NCBI RefSeq assembly: GCF_026151205.1
Contig: NC_087083.1
Coordinates: forward strand, 14,134,944-14,198,943
Direction: 5' to 3'
Source of the DNA: Bolinopsis microptera
Taxonomy: Eukaryota > Ctenophora > Tentaculata > Lobata > Bolinopsidae
Length of the DNA stretch: 64,000 nt
Notes under the pieces: model-generated
The model's database searches: none
Told to the model about the DNA's origin: nothing
What the model saw: the letters and a program-made list of their open reading frames with translations, nothing else
Shown here: positions 22,086 through 36,748 of the stretch, piece after piece
Layout: each line of letters opens with the position of its first letter
Numbering within the stretch: position 1 is the first letter of the stretch
Made by a program: the position numbers and the translations under genes

Positions 22086-25000
22086 GTAGCTGGGTATACT
22101 GTTCCTTCTTTATAGCTTTAGAAATGGGTGTTTTACTTTTACAGACCCTCTTGTAAACATTATTAAACAATCATTATTTAGTTTTAACTTACAGTTACAA
22201 CCGGTGGATATTTTAAATTAGAGTTTTGACGGTTAAAATATTTTTAACGCGGCTATGGTTTGTTTTTCAAAATGATAAAATATGATTGGGTTACGATGAA
22301 AGAAAAATAATAAAAAGTACAAGTTATTATGTACTTTGTAAGCTGATATCCGTTTGATGGTTAAAAAACAAATCAAATAAAAGAATATTTCTAAATTCAA
22401 CCTGATTTTAGCTATTTACAAGAATGCTTATCAATCGAAGGTAGGTAAAGAGGTAAAAAGTGAACTGAATATTTGGGTGTGGATGGAGCAACTTTTAAAC
22501 AACTAAAGAACGTTCCGTGTATCCGATACAAAAATGATAAATACTCCTTATTGTTTGACAAAACGTGTTTATTAAAACATAATCGAATTTCAATTATTGG
22601 AAAACGAATTTAGGGTCGATGTAATGATGTGATTTGACAATTAGATAATGATATAATTGATTGCAGTTACAATGGCACTAAATTTATAATAGAAATTTAA
22701 TTGATTGACTTGGCAGAAAAGAATGAAGCTAAAAAATATTTGATGGACTTTGTTGTGTGTAAGAATAAATCGTGAAAACCACACATCACAAAGGTTATAG
22801 AACCATTCCTAGATAACACAAAGTTAAGACCGTAAAGAAAGTGCTGAACATAAAATATTCAACTAATGTAATCAATTGCAATAGAATATATGTTGAAATT
22901 TGTTTAAAATAAGATTAAGATATTCGAATACCACACATATAATACCACGTGAAATTCCACATATAACTTCGTACCATACTCTCACAATATCCAGATCATG
23001 AACTTTATCCATGAAATGTTGAAGAGGATGATCAAATGTAGACAGTAGAGGAGCAATGAAATTACCCATTCAGTGATAAACGAAGATACACTTAATGATT
23101 TATTTGTTATCGCCGATATGAGTCATGAATATTTATGGTAATTGGAATAATTATCCGGTTTCTGACAACTATTTGAAGATATCTGAAAATCAATGAAATC
23201 AATAGCGAAGGGTAGGAAATTTTATAAACTCATTCATGCCTGCATATATTTCTAAACACGCGGAATGCAGTTTACGCACAGTAAAATGGATTAACTAGAG
23301 TCACCTTCAAAAGCAAAAGCCAGAGATTCAAGGAAAATGGGCTCAAAGTTTGGCAAGAATGTTACAAAATTACGGGCATATAATATATGTAGGTATGTAT
23401 AATTGATAACAAATTTTGAAGCTTGATTCTCGATCTTTCGGAAGGTGAACTTAATACTGGGGCAGGACGTAAGAGGACCACAACGTTTGTTTATTGGATC
23501 TCAATCTAAAATCTAATCAATGGTGTAAAGTCAAAATAAGATTCTATGTGATTAATACTTTAATATATATCGTAGAAGATCAAAGAAACCAATATGACAA
23601 AATGAGTCAGCTGAATATCACTATAACTGGCTGTATAACAGCGACCTGCGCCACGTTGTCATAGCAACCTACACTGGGCCACATTGTCAAGCGTGCCGGA
23701 AGTAGTACTGCCAGTAGTAAACTTAATGGAACAGGGAGGAGAAGCAGGGAGTACCTCCTCACAATGAGTAGGATTACTGGCTAATGGTGGGATATTATCA
23801 TTATAACAATGTGACCTGCATCTGGTCTGTCAAGAGCATCCTTCAAACTACTTCCTCCATATGCACATCCCCTGATCAGCTATTTTAAATAAGCTATCAT
23901 TAAGGATGGTAACCATGCTTATATGAATAAACCACCAGTGCCCGAGTAATAGCTATACTTGGTGCAGCTGCTATTATCCCCCTCCATTGTTTCAAACCTT
24001 ATAAACAATGGAGGGTGGAATATCTCACTGGAGCACTACAGGTGAGTGTGGGAAGCATCTCGTAAACAGCAAGTTCGTGTGAATTTAGCAGAGCTCAATT
24101 GTATACAATGATAATTATATCTAAACTAACCCTCCGAAAATAGCAAGTAGTAATAAGGCTCCGTGGTTGAGTAGCCAATAAGCTTGCACTCAAAAAGGTA
24201 AGGTACAAGAATTCCACATGAATATGTGGAATAATGGAGAACAGAGTCTCCAGAGAGAACACCTGCTCCACATTTGAGATGTTCAGTCAGGAGTCAATCA
24301 TCAGATTAAATAGGTGTTACTTAACGTACCGGATAATGCTGGGTCGTGTGTATTTTCTATACATAAACAAAATTTAATAAAGATATTGCATTGTGAAATG
24401 ACTGCTGTTGAGTTGAGGTATTGAATAATTACGTAGCTACTGCAGATGGGTTTACATAGGACCGTTCAGGTAATAAAAATTCGATCAAGGTTATTTTTAG
24501 ATATATTCCATTCGAAACATTACCGTTAATAAATAAACCAAGATTATATTCCCAATCAACTCCCCCACCCCCTATTGTAATATATATCGTATGGCGAAGT
24601 ACGAGTTACTACTACGAGGAGTGCTATCTCACAGGCTGTTTTCTCAGATGATTCTTAACCCTAACCAAGTTTAAAATGATAAACCTAACCCAGTTTGCAA
24701 TGATAAACCTAACCAAGTTTACAATGACAAACCTAACCCAGTTTGCAATGATAAACCTAACCAAGTTTACAGTGTAAACCTAACCCAGCCTTGTCACGCC
24801 CCAGAAAATGGTGCAACTGCGGAATTGTGGAGTTCAACCTTCAAGACGCGGCAATGCTGAAGACAAGATAAATTATAGTTTAATGTAGTTCCTGGAATAG
24901 CTGAGTCTGGTTATATAATCTATAAAATGTATCTCAACAGATAACAGTAAACAATCGATCATCATCACGACTGATCAAATGCAAACAACTCATATCAAAG

Positions 25001-28000
25001 AATTTAGAATGTAAATTAAATCAAAGTACAAGGACACTGACTCATCTAGAAAATGAAAATTCTAACCTATAACCGATTAAGCAATTAAAAGTGATATAAT
25101 GAATAGTTACAGTATGCGACGAGTAGAATAAATGAAAAGTAACGAACTCCTCTACACCAGGTGTTACTACCCGCACAGAGCCTACTCCGTATAATGTTAC
25201 AGGTTACGGAGTACATAAGGAGCGCGCTGCACAACGCTAGATAACGACTAGTTTAACGACCAGTAAATTGTGTGAGCTATTTATAACACTCCCTCAGGAC
25301 ATGGTAATGGTATTAATGACAATGAACTGTCTAATAAAGGACAAGTACCCCTCAGTACCCAAACGAGCGTGCACCAAGTTATAGGTACTTAGAGAGTGTT
25401 GCCTATCCACCTATTGTTCAATTAATCAAATACACGATTAGTTCAAGGCTAGAACCCATGCTCGGATTACTTCAAATCCTATGATTTTATAATCGGGGGC
25501 ACATTCCATTTAGGTACTTAACAGTGCTACTCCGCAAAACCTGACTGACATCTGTTTAATGTAAATTGCATCTAAAAATATACAGTATATGACTTAATAT
25601 AAACAGTATGAACTGTATGATCTAATATAAACAGTTATTAAGTTGTATTTTGGGTGGTGATACTAATTGTTAGAAAGCCGCGCAAAGAATTTCAATTTTT
25701 AAACAGAAAAATTTGAATCAGTGTTATGTCTTTTTCAAAGTGGCTTTAGTATATTAATATTGTGCATGTGGTCAATTCTGCTGTTTACCGTGAATATAAT
25801 GATGAAAACGATACCCCTCTACCTCGAATAAATTGGAAATCTGAACTCTAGGAGTCCTGTTATAAAAGTTATGGAAATGCAATCAGACATGATTCAGGAC
25901 GATACGAGAATCTTTTAAACTGGCGAATACTAATATTATTTGTAACTTGAATTGGTAAATCTTTCAAGCCTCTTTAAATTAAAAAAATCCATGGATTTCA
26001 CGAATACTAGGAATATTTAAAGCCAAAGGTTACACATGAAAGTAGGAACTTTCAGATTTTTGTTTATTTGAGCGTAAGGGCGAATCAACCAATGACCATA
26101 TAATGCCGAAGATAGTAATTTCTTGAAAATTCAATGGTAGGATTGACTAATTACACTATCTATCTTTAGCACTGAAGGATCTTGAGTATCGAATGACCGT
26201 ATATCCGGAAAATACCTAAATCACCTCTAAGATGAGACACCAGGGGTCGGTTCCCTGAAGAGAAGCAGCATAGAAACAACACTACAAAAATTCAACGGAT
26301 TTTAATTTGGACGGACCTTAAACGGACGGAAATTATTTGAACGGACATTAAAAATAACATGAACGCTAGGGCCTCCAGCGTTCAAATAAGGTCCGATAAG
26401 GTATATACAACAGGAACACACACTACAAAGGGATATAATTCAGTACTGTGCCCTAGTTGAGTGTGTACCACAACCTAGCACCCTGCCTAAACGTTCGGAG
26501 CTCCCAGACCTATGTAATATGTGGCAAAAAGGGGGAAAAAACGCTTACCCAGGATAAATGTTGAACTGACTAATTTAAATAATATTCTTTAATATATAAT
26601 AATGCTTCTGATACTCAGGAACGGATTACAACTTTACAGGGCTCGGATAGTTCCGAATGACAAATTGTTATCCGGATAAAATGAACAAATGTTCACTGAC
26701 TCAGTGCGTGCTGATCTGATGATCTGTTACCCGATTATGCTTTCAAATAAAGCTGTTTAAATGGCGGTATACAAATTATGCGAAAAAGAAGGAAGGAATG
26801 TAACAACTAACAGACCAAATTTGAGTCAAAGGAATTACTATAAATCAGGTGAGGTCCGGCCATTTGGAATATCTTCAAATATTTCAAAGATTTTACAAGT
26901 GCTGAAGGAATAATATGAATATTTTGACCTTCAAGTTTACGCAAGGACATCGAGCTGAGTGAAGCATTTTATACTCAAGTTGTATGGGAAAATTAAAAAA
27001 CTTGGTGAGTAATCGAAATGAGCTGTATCTTTTTATTAGGCTGAGATGAAAATATTCTCAAATTGTATCACTCTTTTAATTCTCATTATCTTGTGATCCA
27101 TATTAATTCACTGAACTAGTGGATACCAGAGGTAGTTATACTAATTATACTAATTATACTAATTATACTAATTATACTAATTATATTTATAGTTATACTA
27201 TTTATAGTCTATACTACCTCGGGTATACTCATAACTAACATGATAAGACTACTCAGTATATCAGTGAATGTTACGGTCACATGGTAACTATAGAAGTAGC
27301 CAGAAAACACTGCAGGTATAATTTATAACTATTATTATATCAGCAAACGACCGTGATGAGAATTTTAAAATGGCCGGGACCAGTATTTTAACCGTATTTG
27401 GACACCAAATTTAGCAGAATCAACTATTAGTGCGGAAGTGATCCATGTTTAAGATGGCGATTTGTTTAAGATACAAAATTTGTTGAGTTTCATATTATGA
27501 ATGATATGATTTATATTTTCTAATAGAAATTTTTTCCCGTCACGCTGCAAATTTTGTCTAAAATCTCGATAGAAGTTGTATCTAAAATCCGGTAAAATTG
27601 GTATTTTGGCCAGGACCGGGATTTGATAAAAAGTCCAATCCCGGCTACGGGATCACGGTCGATCTCTAGCTGTATTATATATAACTGCAATAACTAATAA
27701 GACAGTGTTCCCGCTCTACTGTAAACTATGAATGCAGGATCTGTACTCCCTTGCAGTTAGTTCCTCCTTGTAGTTACACGCACGTGTCTTGTAAATAATC
27801 TAATTCTGTATTCCATTGTTCGAGCTCTTCTTGAGGAACAAAGATCAAAGTGAAAAGTAGATTTCTTCAAGACGCGTATACAGGTATAGTAGTACTAGTG
27901 GTGTAGTACAGGTAGTACTAGTGGTGTAGTAAGCTATTACCCTTGTCTATTACCCTGTCTATGGTGAGACCGACAGACCTATAAAGCTAAAAGAGAGCTA

Positions 28001-28050
28001 GAGACCTAGAGTACCGTAATACTGTATGTTAAAACGGTTCCCAATAAGAG
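22086..28050. other. Long gene-poor stretch
   Basis: About 6 kb of AT-rich DNA with only short open frames. It holds short repeats: aacctaacc(c/a)agtttgcaatg units at 24657-24790 and taattatac units at 27136-27187. A minus-strand open stretch near 23640-23790 reads Ser/Thr/Cys-rich but has no clear splice partners. The word ggtccgataaggta at 26389-26402 recurs at 53646-53659. No gene can be supported. Confidence 0.5.
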
Positions 28051-28820
28051 TTGTGCGGGTCTAGGAACACATGATAAGAGTTGTGCGGGTCTAGGAACAC
28101 ATGATAAGAGTTGTGCGGGTCTAGGAACACATGATAATAATTGTGCGGGTCTAGGAACACATGATAAGAATTGTGCGGGTCTAGGAACACATGATAAGAA
28201 TTGTGCGGGTCTAGGAACACATGATAAGAGTGGTGCGGGTCTAGGAACACATGATAAGAATTGTGCGGGTCTAGGAACACATGATAATAATTGTGCGGGT
28301 CTAGGAACACATGATAAGAATTGTGCGGGTCTAGGAACACATGATAAGAATTGTGCGGGTCTAGGAACACATGATAAGAATTGTGCGGGTCTAGGAACAC
28401 ATGATAAGAATTGTGCGGGTCTAGGAACACATGATAATAATTGTGCGGGTCTAGGAACACATGATAAGAATTGTGCGGGTCTAGGAACACATGATAAGAG
28501 TTGTGCGGGTCTAGGAACACATGATAAGAGTTGTGCGGGTCTAGGAACACATGATAAGAGTTGTGCGGGTCTAGGAACACATGATAAGAGTTGTGCGGGT
28601 CTAGGAACACATAATAAGAGTTGTGCGGGTCTAGGAACACATGATAAGAGTTGTGCGGGTCTAGGAACACATGATAAGAGTTGTGTGGGTCTAGGAACAC
28701 GTGATAAGAGTTGTGCGGGTCTAGGAACACATGATAAGAATTGTGCGGGTCTAGGAACACATGATAAGAATTGTGCGGGTCTAGGAACACACGATAAGAA
28801 TTGTGCGGGTCTAGGAACAC
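28051..28820. repeat. 30-bp minisatellite, about 26 copies
   Basis: Unit begins ttgtgcgggtctaggaacac and ends atgataagaa or atgataagag. Because 30 is a multiple of 3, minus-strand frames stay open for over 280 codons (repeating SCVPRPAQFL or HVFLDPHNSY). The perfect periodicity and lack of any non-repeat domain argue against a real protein, though a repeat-encoded secreted peptide cannot be excluded. Confidence 0.95.
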
Positions 28821-28927
28821 GTGCATTTTGCAATTTCTGGGCCCGAAGGAAAAAAAGTATAAAGAGCATCGCACAGTAAACAGAGAAACGATTTGAAGAG
28901 GTTCAAGTGTAGAGGGTATCTGGTAAA

Positions 28928-29125
28928 ATGGAAGGACTCAGTAAATATATACTAGACGGAGATTTGATCGGAGCAGCATTCTTAAATAATAATAGAGTGA
29001 TAATCGCTTCAAGAACTGCTGGTTTGAAACATGAACAATATTGTGACAAAAAAGTGCAAATAAAAGTTACGATTACTAGAATATGCCTAAAAAGTAGAAC
29101 ATACATTGGAATCTTGGTAAGCTAA
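28928..29125 (+). CDS. Small open frame, unrecognised (possible first exon)
   Basis: A 65-codon frame with an ATG start (MEGLSKYILDGDLIGAAF). It has a mixed, protein-like composition (three Cys, one Gly-Ala-Ala helix) and a donor-like TTG/GTAAGC close to its end (29115-29121). It lies just after the 30-bp minisatellite. It could be the first exon of a gene whose remaining exons I did not find, or chance. No family is assigned. Confidence 0.25.
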   Translation: MEGLSKYILDGDLIGAAFLNNNRVIIASRTAGLKHEQYCDKKVQIKVTITRICLKSRTYIGILVS

Positions 29126-31676
29126 AGTTTCAACGCATCAATAATTATAACACCCTGCAGTAGGAATTGTTCCCAGTCGGGATATCTTGGGTACGGTGGA
29201 CGGAGAATGATTAGTATTTGAGTAGAATTATCACCGAATTCTTCATGGTCTCAATGACTTCTAATGACTTTCAGGGTTCACGTGATGAAGTTAGCTTTGT
29301 ATTTTATCAGGAGTAGCTTAATGTAATCTGCATGCCTGTCATGTACCGCTGCAACGTCCACATTCCTCATTACTTTGTTAAATTTCACTGCAACAAAGGT
29401 AGTTCATAATCCAAATAATTTGGACCTAAGTGTACCTACTAGCAATAAATTAGGAAAAAAGATTATCATCACTCAATTAGTTCAACAGCCACAAACTGAA
29501 ACAACATGGGACAGAATACTGCAAATTAAATGATATATGCACTTGTAAATCAGTGGGGCATAACGTGATATAATATACTGACGCATGTCTAATAAAACTG
29601 GTGCAGGTGATCAAGGTTGTTGAATAGTGAATTTGCCCAGAAATAAGTGATAATGTGTAACTGGTAAAGATAACGATCAGAAACTGCACCTCCTTTATCT
29701 TGGCAACACACCACTAATGATAAAACTCGGCAATATAATTTATTCTCAAATATACCGACTAATTGCTTAATACAAAGCTTTGATAACCGTATATTTCAGA
29801 GTAAGATAATTGAGGTGAACCCGCCACTAGACTCCATGCACAGTAGAGAACCTACGTCAGATGAACGTTTAGAATCTTGAAGAATCTTTCGGTTCTCGGC
29901 CGAATATATCATACCCATTAAGTAAATTATGCTGGGAAGTAATAGCTACTACTAAAGAAATAGATTTGAGGCATGAACAGATTCCCCCAGCGCCATAAGA
30001 AATACAGACAAATATAAAATTAAAATCTACCGTCGAAGTTACCAAAGTGGTATGACCGTATGAATGCAATACCAACTTGAATGAGTATAAGGTGGCGTAT
30101 TCAGTCAGTGATCGACAGATATGCTGACTCAAATACAAGGAAATGTTTTAAAAGGTAAAATTTTGAAATCGTAAAAAATTACCTCCTTATATAAATGAAG
30201 TTCTCAGTTTAACATTTCGATTTTGTAAAGGACCCTGACATTACCCAAAAAGAGATTATGTTTTACCAAAACCCATAATTGGATAGAGTGGACCTTTGCC
30301 AGTGTCTCCCTTTCCTAACAGAAGGAAATGATATAAATTTGAATTACCGTTCTCAAATGCAAAATGATACCGGAAATGGTACTTCGGGCCGGTCCCCAAC
30401 AAAAAAACTAGTATTACTATTAAAATACTGGCGTCACTGTCAGTATCTGATTTAGGCACCACCCAACCAACAGACCACCCGATAAGTCAGCCAGGTTGTC
30501 ATGACATTTGCAATCATGCTCAATTAGCAGGGGATCAATCGAAAACGTACAAATAATTATCCGGATAAGATAAGAATAAAGAAGGGAGTTCCTGTCGGGA
30601 CCTCATACAATGTGACGTTAAAACAATGCATCTGATAATTAGATTAGTTTACCAAGGTTACTGGGCAGTCTTCACGCGCCTTTAATCAGACGTATTTATA
30701 GGCAAGAAGGTGGGCACTGATAAGGGTCTTATCAAAGTAATATGAAGATAGTAAGGTATTAAGTGACTTACGCGATGAATTGATGCCTTCATGTTTTACA
30801 AATTATGAAATTTCTTTATGGACAAGAACTCGTTTGTATTTTATGACCAGGTTATAAACCTTATTATACCTTCAAATAAGCAGTGCGTGAATTGTTAGAG
30901 TCAAAAAAGTAAAAACAGATCAGCGTTCAGTGATCAGGTAAACATTAAACTAGTATAACTATAAGATGCCTGCATAAATAATAAAGAAATCCTGTAATAT
31001 ATTCGTATCATCAGCGTTAATTGGAAAAGTTATGAAATGGATAACTGTAAATCAGTATCACACGTTTTAGACGAACAAACAACACATATAATATAGGTTG
31101 TAGAAACATTCTCTGAAAACATCAAATATTTGGCCAGTATTAAAGTAGCTACTCTTATACACGGCGCCTAGAAGTCCCAACACGAAAAATAATTACGGAA
31201 AAACGTCTGAAATCAAAATGAAGAGCGAAGATACAAATATTTTTGCATGCAAACAATTTAATAATTACTGAACTTGAATAATCAGTGAACATTCTGTACG
31301 TGTTGCATAATAAGTAGTTTAAGGGCTTTTTCCCCCTAACAAGAAATGCGGCCGCTTTTCTTTCGTGGATGGCCGCTCAATTTCCCGATCAGTGATTATT
31401 TATTATGTTCCATACAACCTGGGTCCCCAGTCTTTACAGTCTAAAGTATTAACTGTAATTGAGCTAAGATGGTAATTTGATTTTTGTCGTTAGCACGGGA
31501 CATTGGTACTAGTAGGCTCAAGGTGTTGGCCTATTTAGTACTTTCGCAAGGTAATTTTCATCACGTTAAACTTAATTTTACAATCAGAATAAATTCAATC
31601 ACCCCTGGTGAGAGGCCTTTTTGATTTTGTGGAGGTATGTGTATTTAACAATGTATACCCATCTCCCGTTATTGTT
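29126..31676. other. No gene seen
   Basis: AT-rich, with only short unrelated open frames on both strands. A 120-bp A/T-rich block near 30225-30480 reads through on the minus strand but shows no domain. Confidence 0.45.
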
Positions 31677-32545
31677 GTATTCGTCCTAGCCCCCGTCCTA
31701 GCCCCGTCCTAGCCCCCGTTCTAAACCCATCCTAGCCCCCGTTCTAAACCCGTCCTAGCCCCCGTTCTAAACCCGTCCTAGCCCCCGTTCTAAACCTGTC
31801 CTAGCCCCCGTTCTAAACCTGTCCTAGCCCCCGTTCTAAACCTGTCCTTTAGCCCCCGTTCTAAACCCGTCCTAGCCCCCGTTCTAAACCTGTCCTTTAG
31901 CCCCCGTTCTAAACCCGTCCTAGCCCCCGTTCTAAACCTGTCCTAGCCCCCGTTCTAAACCCGTCCTAGCCCCCGTTCTAAACCTGTCCTTTAGCCCCCG
32001 TTCTAAACCCGTCCTAGCCCCCGTTCTAAACCTGTCCTTTAGCCCTCGTTCTAAACCCGTCCTAGCCCCCGTTCTAGCCCCCGTCCTAGCCCCCATCCTA
32101 GCCCCTGTTCTAAACCCGTCCTAGCCCCCGTTCTAAACCCATCCTAGCCCCCGTTCTAAACCCATCCTAGCCCCCGTTCTAAACCCATCCTATCCCCCGT
32201 TCTAAACCCGTCCTAGCCCTCGTTCTAAACCCATCCTAGCCCCCGTCCTAGCCCCGTTCTAGCCCCCGTCCTAGCCCCCATCCTAGCCCCTGTTCTAAAC
32301 CCGTCCTAGCCCCCGTTCTAAACCCATCCTAGCCCCCGTTCTAAACCCATCCTAGCCCCCGTTCTAAACCCGTCCTAGCCCTCGTTCTAAACCCGTCCTA
32401 GCCCCCGTTCTAAACCCGTCCTAGCCCCCGTTCTAAACCTGTCCTAGCCCTCGTTCTAAACCCGTCCTAGCCCCCGTTCTAAACCCGTCCTAGCCCTCGT
32501 TCTAAACCCATCCTAGCCCCCGTCCTAGCCCCCGTCCTATAGTTA
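31677..32545. repeat. 23-bp C-rich minisatellite
   Basis: About 37 copies of cctagcccccgttctaaacc + cgt, with frequent ccat and ctgtccttt variants in alternating patterns that suggest higher-order repeats. The unit is strongly strand-asymmetric (C/T-rich on +). Confidence 0.95.
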
Positions 32546-33889
32546 AGACTATTAGCTTATTAGAGACGGGTAAACTCCAACAGTGAAACTATAAGTTTAA
32601 AGGTGGACTCTAGAGTCTAGAGTCTAGAGCATTAACTACAGTACGTGATGAATCTCGCATGTAATAAATGGATAAAACTAGCGACAGCAGCCTCGCAAAC
32701 AGCAACAAGAAGAATCGTAACTAAACAACACTGGTAGGAAAAGATCTTTAAATGATTCTGGATTCAGCCTAACTTCACGGAACTACTTCCTATCAATAGC
32801 TAGATCATTGGTAATGTGTCTAGAAGTAGACACAATATTCTCCGTGCAGGGAGTAATCTCCACTATCCATAAGTAAACATGTTGGTATAAACTACAGTTA
32901 CTTGCTGGTCTTTCAAACATGAAATGGCAAACTTTAAAATTGCTTGTTGTAATGAACCTCTTATACTTCATAACTTCATCATAATGCAACCAACCCGGCC
33001 AAACTCAATTACAGCCTCCAACTGTAGAGTAGTGTGTAGTCATGCTCAAATCTTTCTAGAAAAGTAGAAAACAAGTGTTTTGAGAATGGTCCAATCATGT
33101 TTGATGCTGGCAATAAAACATCCAAATCTATAAAAATTATCGGAATCAGACGCAATAGGTATAAAAATAACTGTAACCAACAACCGTGGATACTTATCAA
33201 ATATGTTAATGAAATGAAGTCTGACAGGAAATATCATGTTATCATGTGCTATGTGATCAGTGAACTGTCCTGTCCGATCTTCACATCGCGCAAATGAAAA
33301 ATAACCGGCAGGCGGCATATGTAAGTTATACGTAAAAGAAATATCCAACATATAATATTAATACACATAATTACATATGTGAAGTTATACAGAATGAGGG
33401 ACGTGAAATATATCAAAACCGTAACAATAACAATATAGTAAGGTTGAGTGTAAGGGTTTTAACAAGTAGGAAGCATCAGGGCTCTCTACAGACGGAGCGA
33501 AACAAGCATAACGACTGGTGAGAACTAATTGAAAATAATCAACGTTTTGACAAGCTCATTGGCCTTTCACTTAGATTACATTTACTGAATTATAAATTAC
33601 AAAGGTTAGGTCTAACTTAAGTAAGCGAGCCTAATTAGGAACTAAAACAAGCATGTAAGGTGTAGGACCCCGACTTGGCTAAACAGGCACTGTAGTTTAG
33701 AATAATATTATTATATTTCAGAGCGGCGTACCATAACCACTACAATGTCAAAAACGTAACCAATGATAATAATATGACCATCATGGGTATGATATGTTGT
33801 AACCACGTAATAAATAAAATGCTGTCTAATTTCAGCTTATCAGTGCTGACTGTCGCGGGATGTGACGTAACCTGGGACTGTGAGACTCA
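32546..33889. other. No gene seen
   Basis: AT-rich spacer between the C-rich minisatellite and the tandem duplication. Short open frames on both strands near 33.0-33.35 kb overlap in opposite directions and show no family signature. Confidence 0.45.
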
Positions 33890-36230
33890 CACAGCTACAC
33901 ACCTTAGTAGACACATGATTAGATTTACTGTGGATTAGATTGTGTCTTTATCAGCGGTCCGGGTACCTTGCTAATGGTAATGATTACGTAGAATAAGTAA
34001 CATGTTTCCTTTTGGCTCTGTAACAAATAACCGGCAGTATAACCGGCAAGTAATTCCTGCCCCTAGTGAGTCACGGGTGTCTGGGTGATGGGTCACTGGG
34101 TCACTGGGTCACTAGGGTGACTGGGTGATGGGTCACTGGGTCACTATAATAAGGGAGTATAACACGTTGTAGTGAGCATGTTATACTCCTTCGCCGAGAG
34201 TTTGTGCTGGGGTTCATCCGAAAACCCGCGATCCTGACGGACTAGGTACTCCAAAATTGTGAACCTAATTAAGTAATTACCACATCATTTCCAACAACAG
34301 CTTACAGCAGAGAGATACACCTTGTGGTTGTGGTAATATTAATTCCCTTGTTCCCTTGTTGCCTCTCAGTGGCAGTCATTACTGTGCTTTAATAATATAA
34401 TAATATGATATTAAACCAACTGGTCTATCCAAATTTAATTTTAAATCTCTCTTCGTTTATTAATTTAATAAACGATATATTTGTCAAATAAAAGACCATG
34501 ACAATTTTATAATTAAAAAACATAATATACAATATATAGTAGACCCTATTCCCCTACTCTCTTACATGGGTCCTCAAATAACATCAGCTGTAAGGGGGGA
34601 GGTTAAAATTCCCTTCTCCCAATAAATCAAGAATAGGTATACTATGATTACTATTAGCTTATTATAATACTATGTTAGCGGAAAACGTACGTATATTGTA
34701 TTGTCGTTTAGCGGGTAATTCAAAAAGATCAATTGAAATGTCAGATTTGAATAAACTACAGCGACACACAGGGAGCGAGAAAGAACAATTCAGTGACATT
34801 AAAAGAACTGGAGATTCTGCACAAAATTAATTTGTATCTGATGCGGATTGAAACGGAGACTTTAGTGCTCACAAGCTAACAACCTCAGATAGACAATTGA
34901 TTAGATTTATGTGATTAGATTTTGTCTTATCACGTCGGACCTGTTATGTAATGATACGTAGAATAAGTAACAAGTTTCCTTTTGTCTGTAACATCAATAC
35001 GCATATATGGGAGGTTAACATGTTGAGTAAGTAGTAACCCCAAGTAATTCCTAGTGAGTCACTAGGGTGACTGGGTGATGGGTCACTGGGTCACTATAAG
35101 AGAGTAGGATAATTTGTTGTAGTGAGCATGTTATAGGTACTCCTTCGCCGAGAGTTTGTGCTGGGGTTCATCCCAAAACCCGCGATCCTGGCGGACTACT
35201 CCAAAATTGTAAACCTAATTACCACATCACTTCCAACAACAGCAGAGAGATACACCGCGTCTTGTGGTTGTGTAATATTAATTCCCCTGTTGTCTCTCAG
35301 CGGCAGTTATTACTGTGCTTTAATTATATACTTATATAATAATATGATGGTTTCATCTTCCTTGTGTGGAAACCAACTGGTCCATCTAAATTGATTTTTA
35401 AATCTCTCTTCGTTTATTAGTTTAATAAACGAAATATTTGTCAAAGGCAATGACAATTTTATAATTAAAAACATAGTCTACAATATATAATATAGTGGAC
35501 CTACAATATATTATATAGTAGACCCTATTCTTCATGTAATGTACTTACAAAGTTACAAGATAATACACATTAATTCTATTTTAGAGCACAGTTATACAAT
35601 TTAAATTATAGTCTAATGAAGTCATTAGGAAATGCCCCATAGCCAATTTGCAGCTCATTCTTCGCCATCAAAACAATCTTCCCGTTCCACAAAGTTATTG
35701 AAGTATAAAGAAGGCGGCTTCTTTAAAGTGTACATTAGAGCAGACAGAAGGGACCGAAAATTAAATTCAGACAAATTGAAATGAAAAGTTTCACTGAAAC
35801 ATACCTACCAAATTTCAATTAAACTGGACATGATTTGGAATTAGATACTTTTTTCAAATTAGGACCAGTAGTTGAAACAACACTGGAGTCCTCAAATAAC
35901 CATCATGACTTAACGGGGGGCAGGAGGTTAAATATTTGTCCCCTCTCCCAATAAAATCAAAAAGAATGAGGTTATAACATTGATTTACTATTAGCTTATT
36001 AGTAAATACTAATTGTTGCTGGAACACGTACGGTATTATTGTCGTTTTGCGGGTAATTCAATAAGATCAGATTTGAAATGTCAGATTTGAACTAACGCTA
36101 ACAGAAGGACACGCGGGAGCGAGAAAGCACAATTCAGTGACATTAAAAGAACTGGAGATTCTGCACAAAATTAAATTTTGTATCGATGCGGATTGAAACG
36201 AAGATTTTAGTGCCTAAATGTAAACAGACC
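33890..36230 (+). repeat. Imperfect tandem segmental duplication of about 1.1 kb
   Basis: Copy A (about 33,890-34,885) and copy B (about 34,890-36,230) align along their length. Shared blocks include gtagaataagtaaca, the gggtcactgggtcacta cluster, ccttcgccgagagtttgtgc and the end block gacattaaaagaactggaga. Copy B has about 300 bp extra near 35,540-35,870. Many small indels show the event is old. Copy A has an 11-bp inverted repeat GGAGTATAACA ... TGTTATACTCC (34,155-34,190). No coding content was found. The pair lies just upstream of the intronless MMP gene. Confidence 0.85.
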
Positions 36231-36695
36231 TCGCGAAACAATTTCGAAATAGTTTTTGAAACATGATTGGACGATAATTGGTTCACCCACGAGCAGATTG
36301 TTTTAAAACAAACTTATTATCACGCGTTTCAGGAAGCAGTCATTATTTTTATCTTGAGTTATATTATTGTTGTAAGTGGTGATGTAACTAACTACTTGTC
36401 AGTACGTGACTTCTTTTTGATAGACACAATATGTTATAGAATTTTATGATTTTATTGTAAATAAAGTTAACGTTTTGTTTGATTGGATATACATTGTTTC
36501 GAAACATAATCTGAACACAATCTCCAGGAAAAATGCGTGGGCAAAAAATGTGCAATGTGTTTGGCATATGTAAAGATGACTGTTTTAGTAAAGTCACTGA
36601 AATTGTTGACAGCTTCCGCTTACAAGAATAGTGGCGTGAGTCTGGTGACTGCATCAAGAGTAGATATTTGATATCGACACTAATCTCTGCTATAT

Positions 36696-36704
36696 CATAT
36701 AAAT
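36696..36704 (+). promoter_or_regulatory. Possible TATA box of the hemopexin MMP gene
   Basis: CATATAAAT lies about 45-53 bp before the ATG at 36749, a usual spacing for a short 5' leader. This is sequence resemblance only. Confidence 0.35.
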
Positions 36705-36748
36705 GAAGCTGACCAGCTGCAAAGTCAGTATTGCGTTTTGAATTTGGA

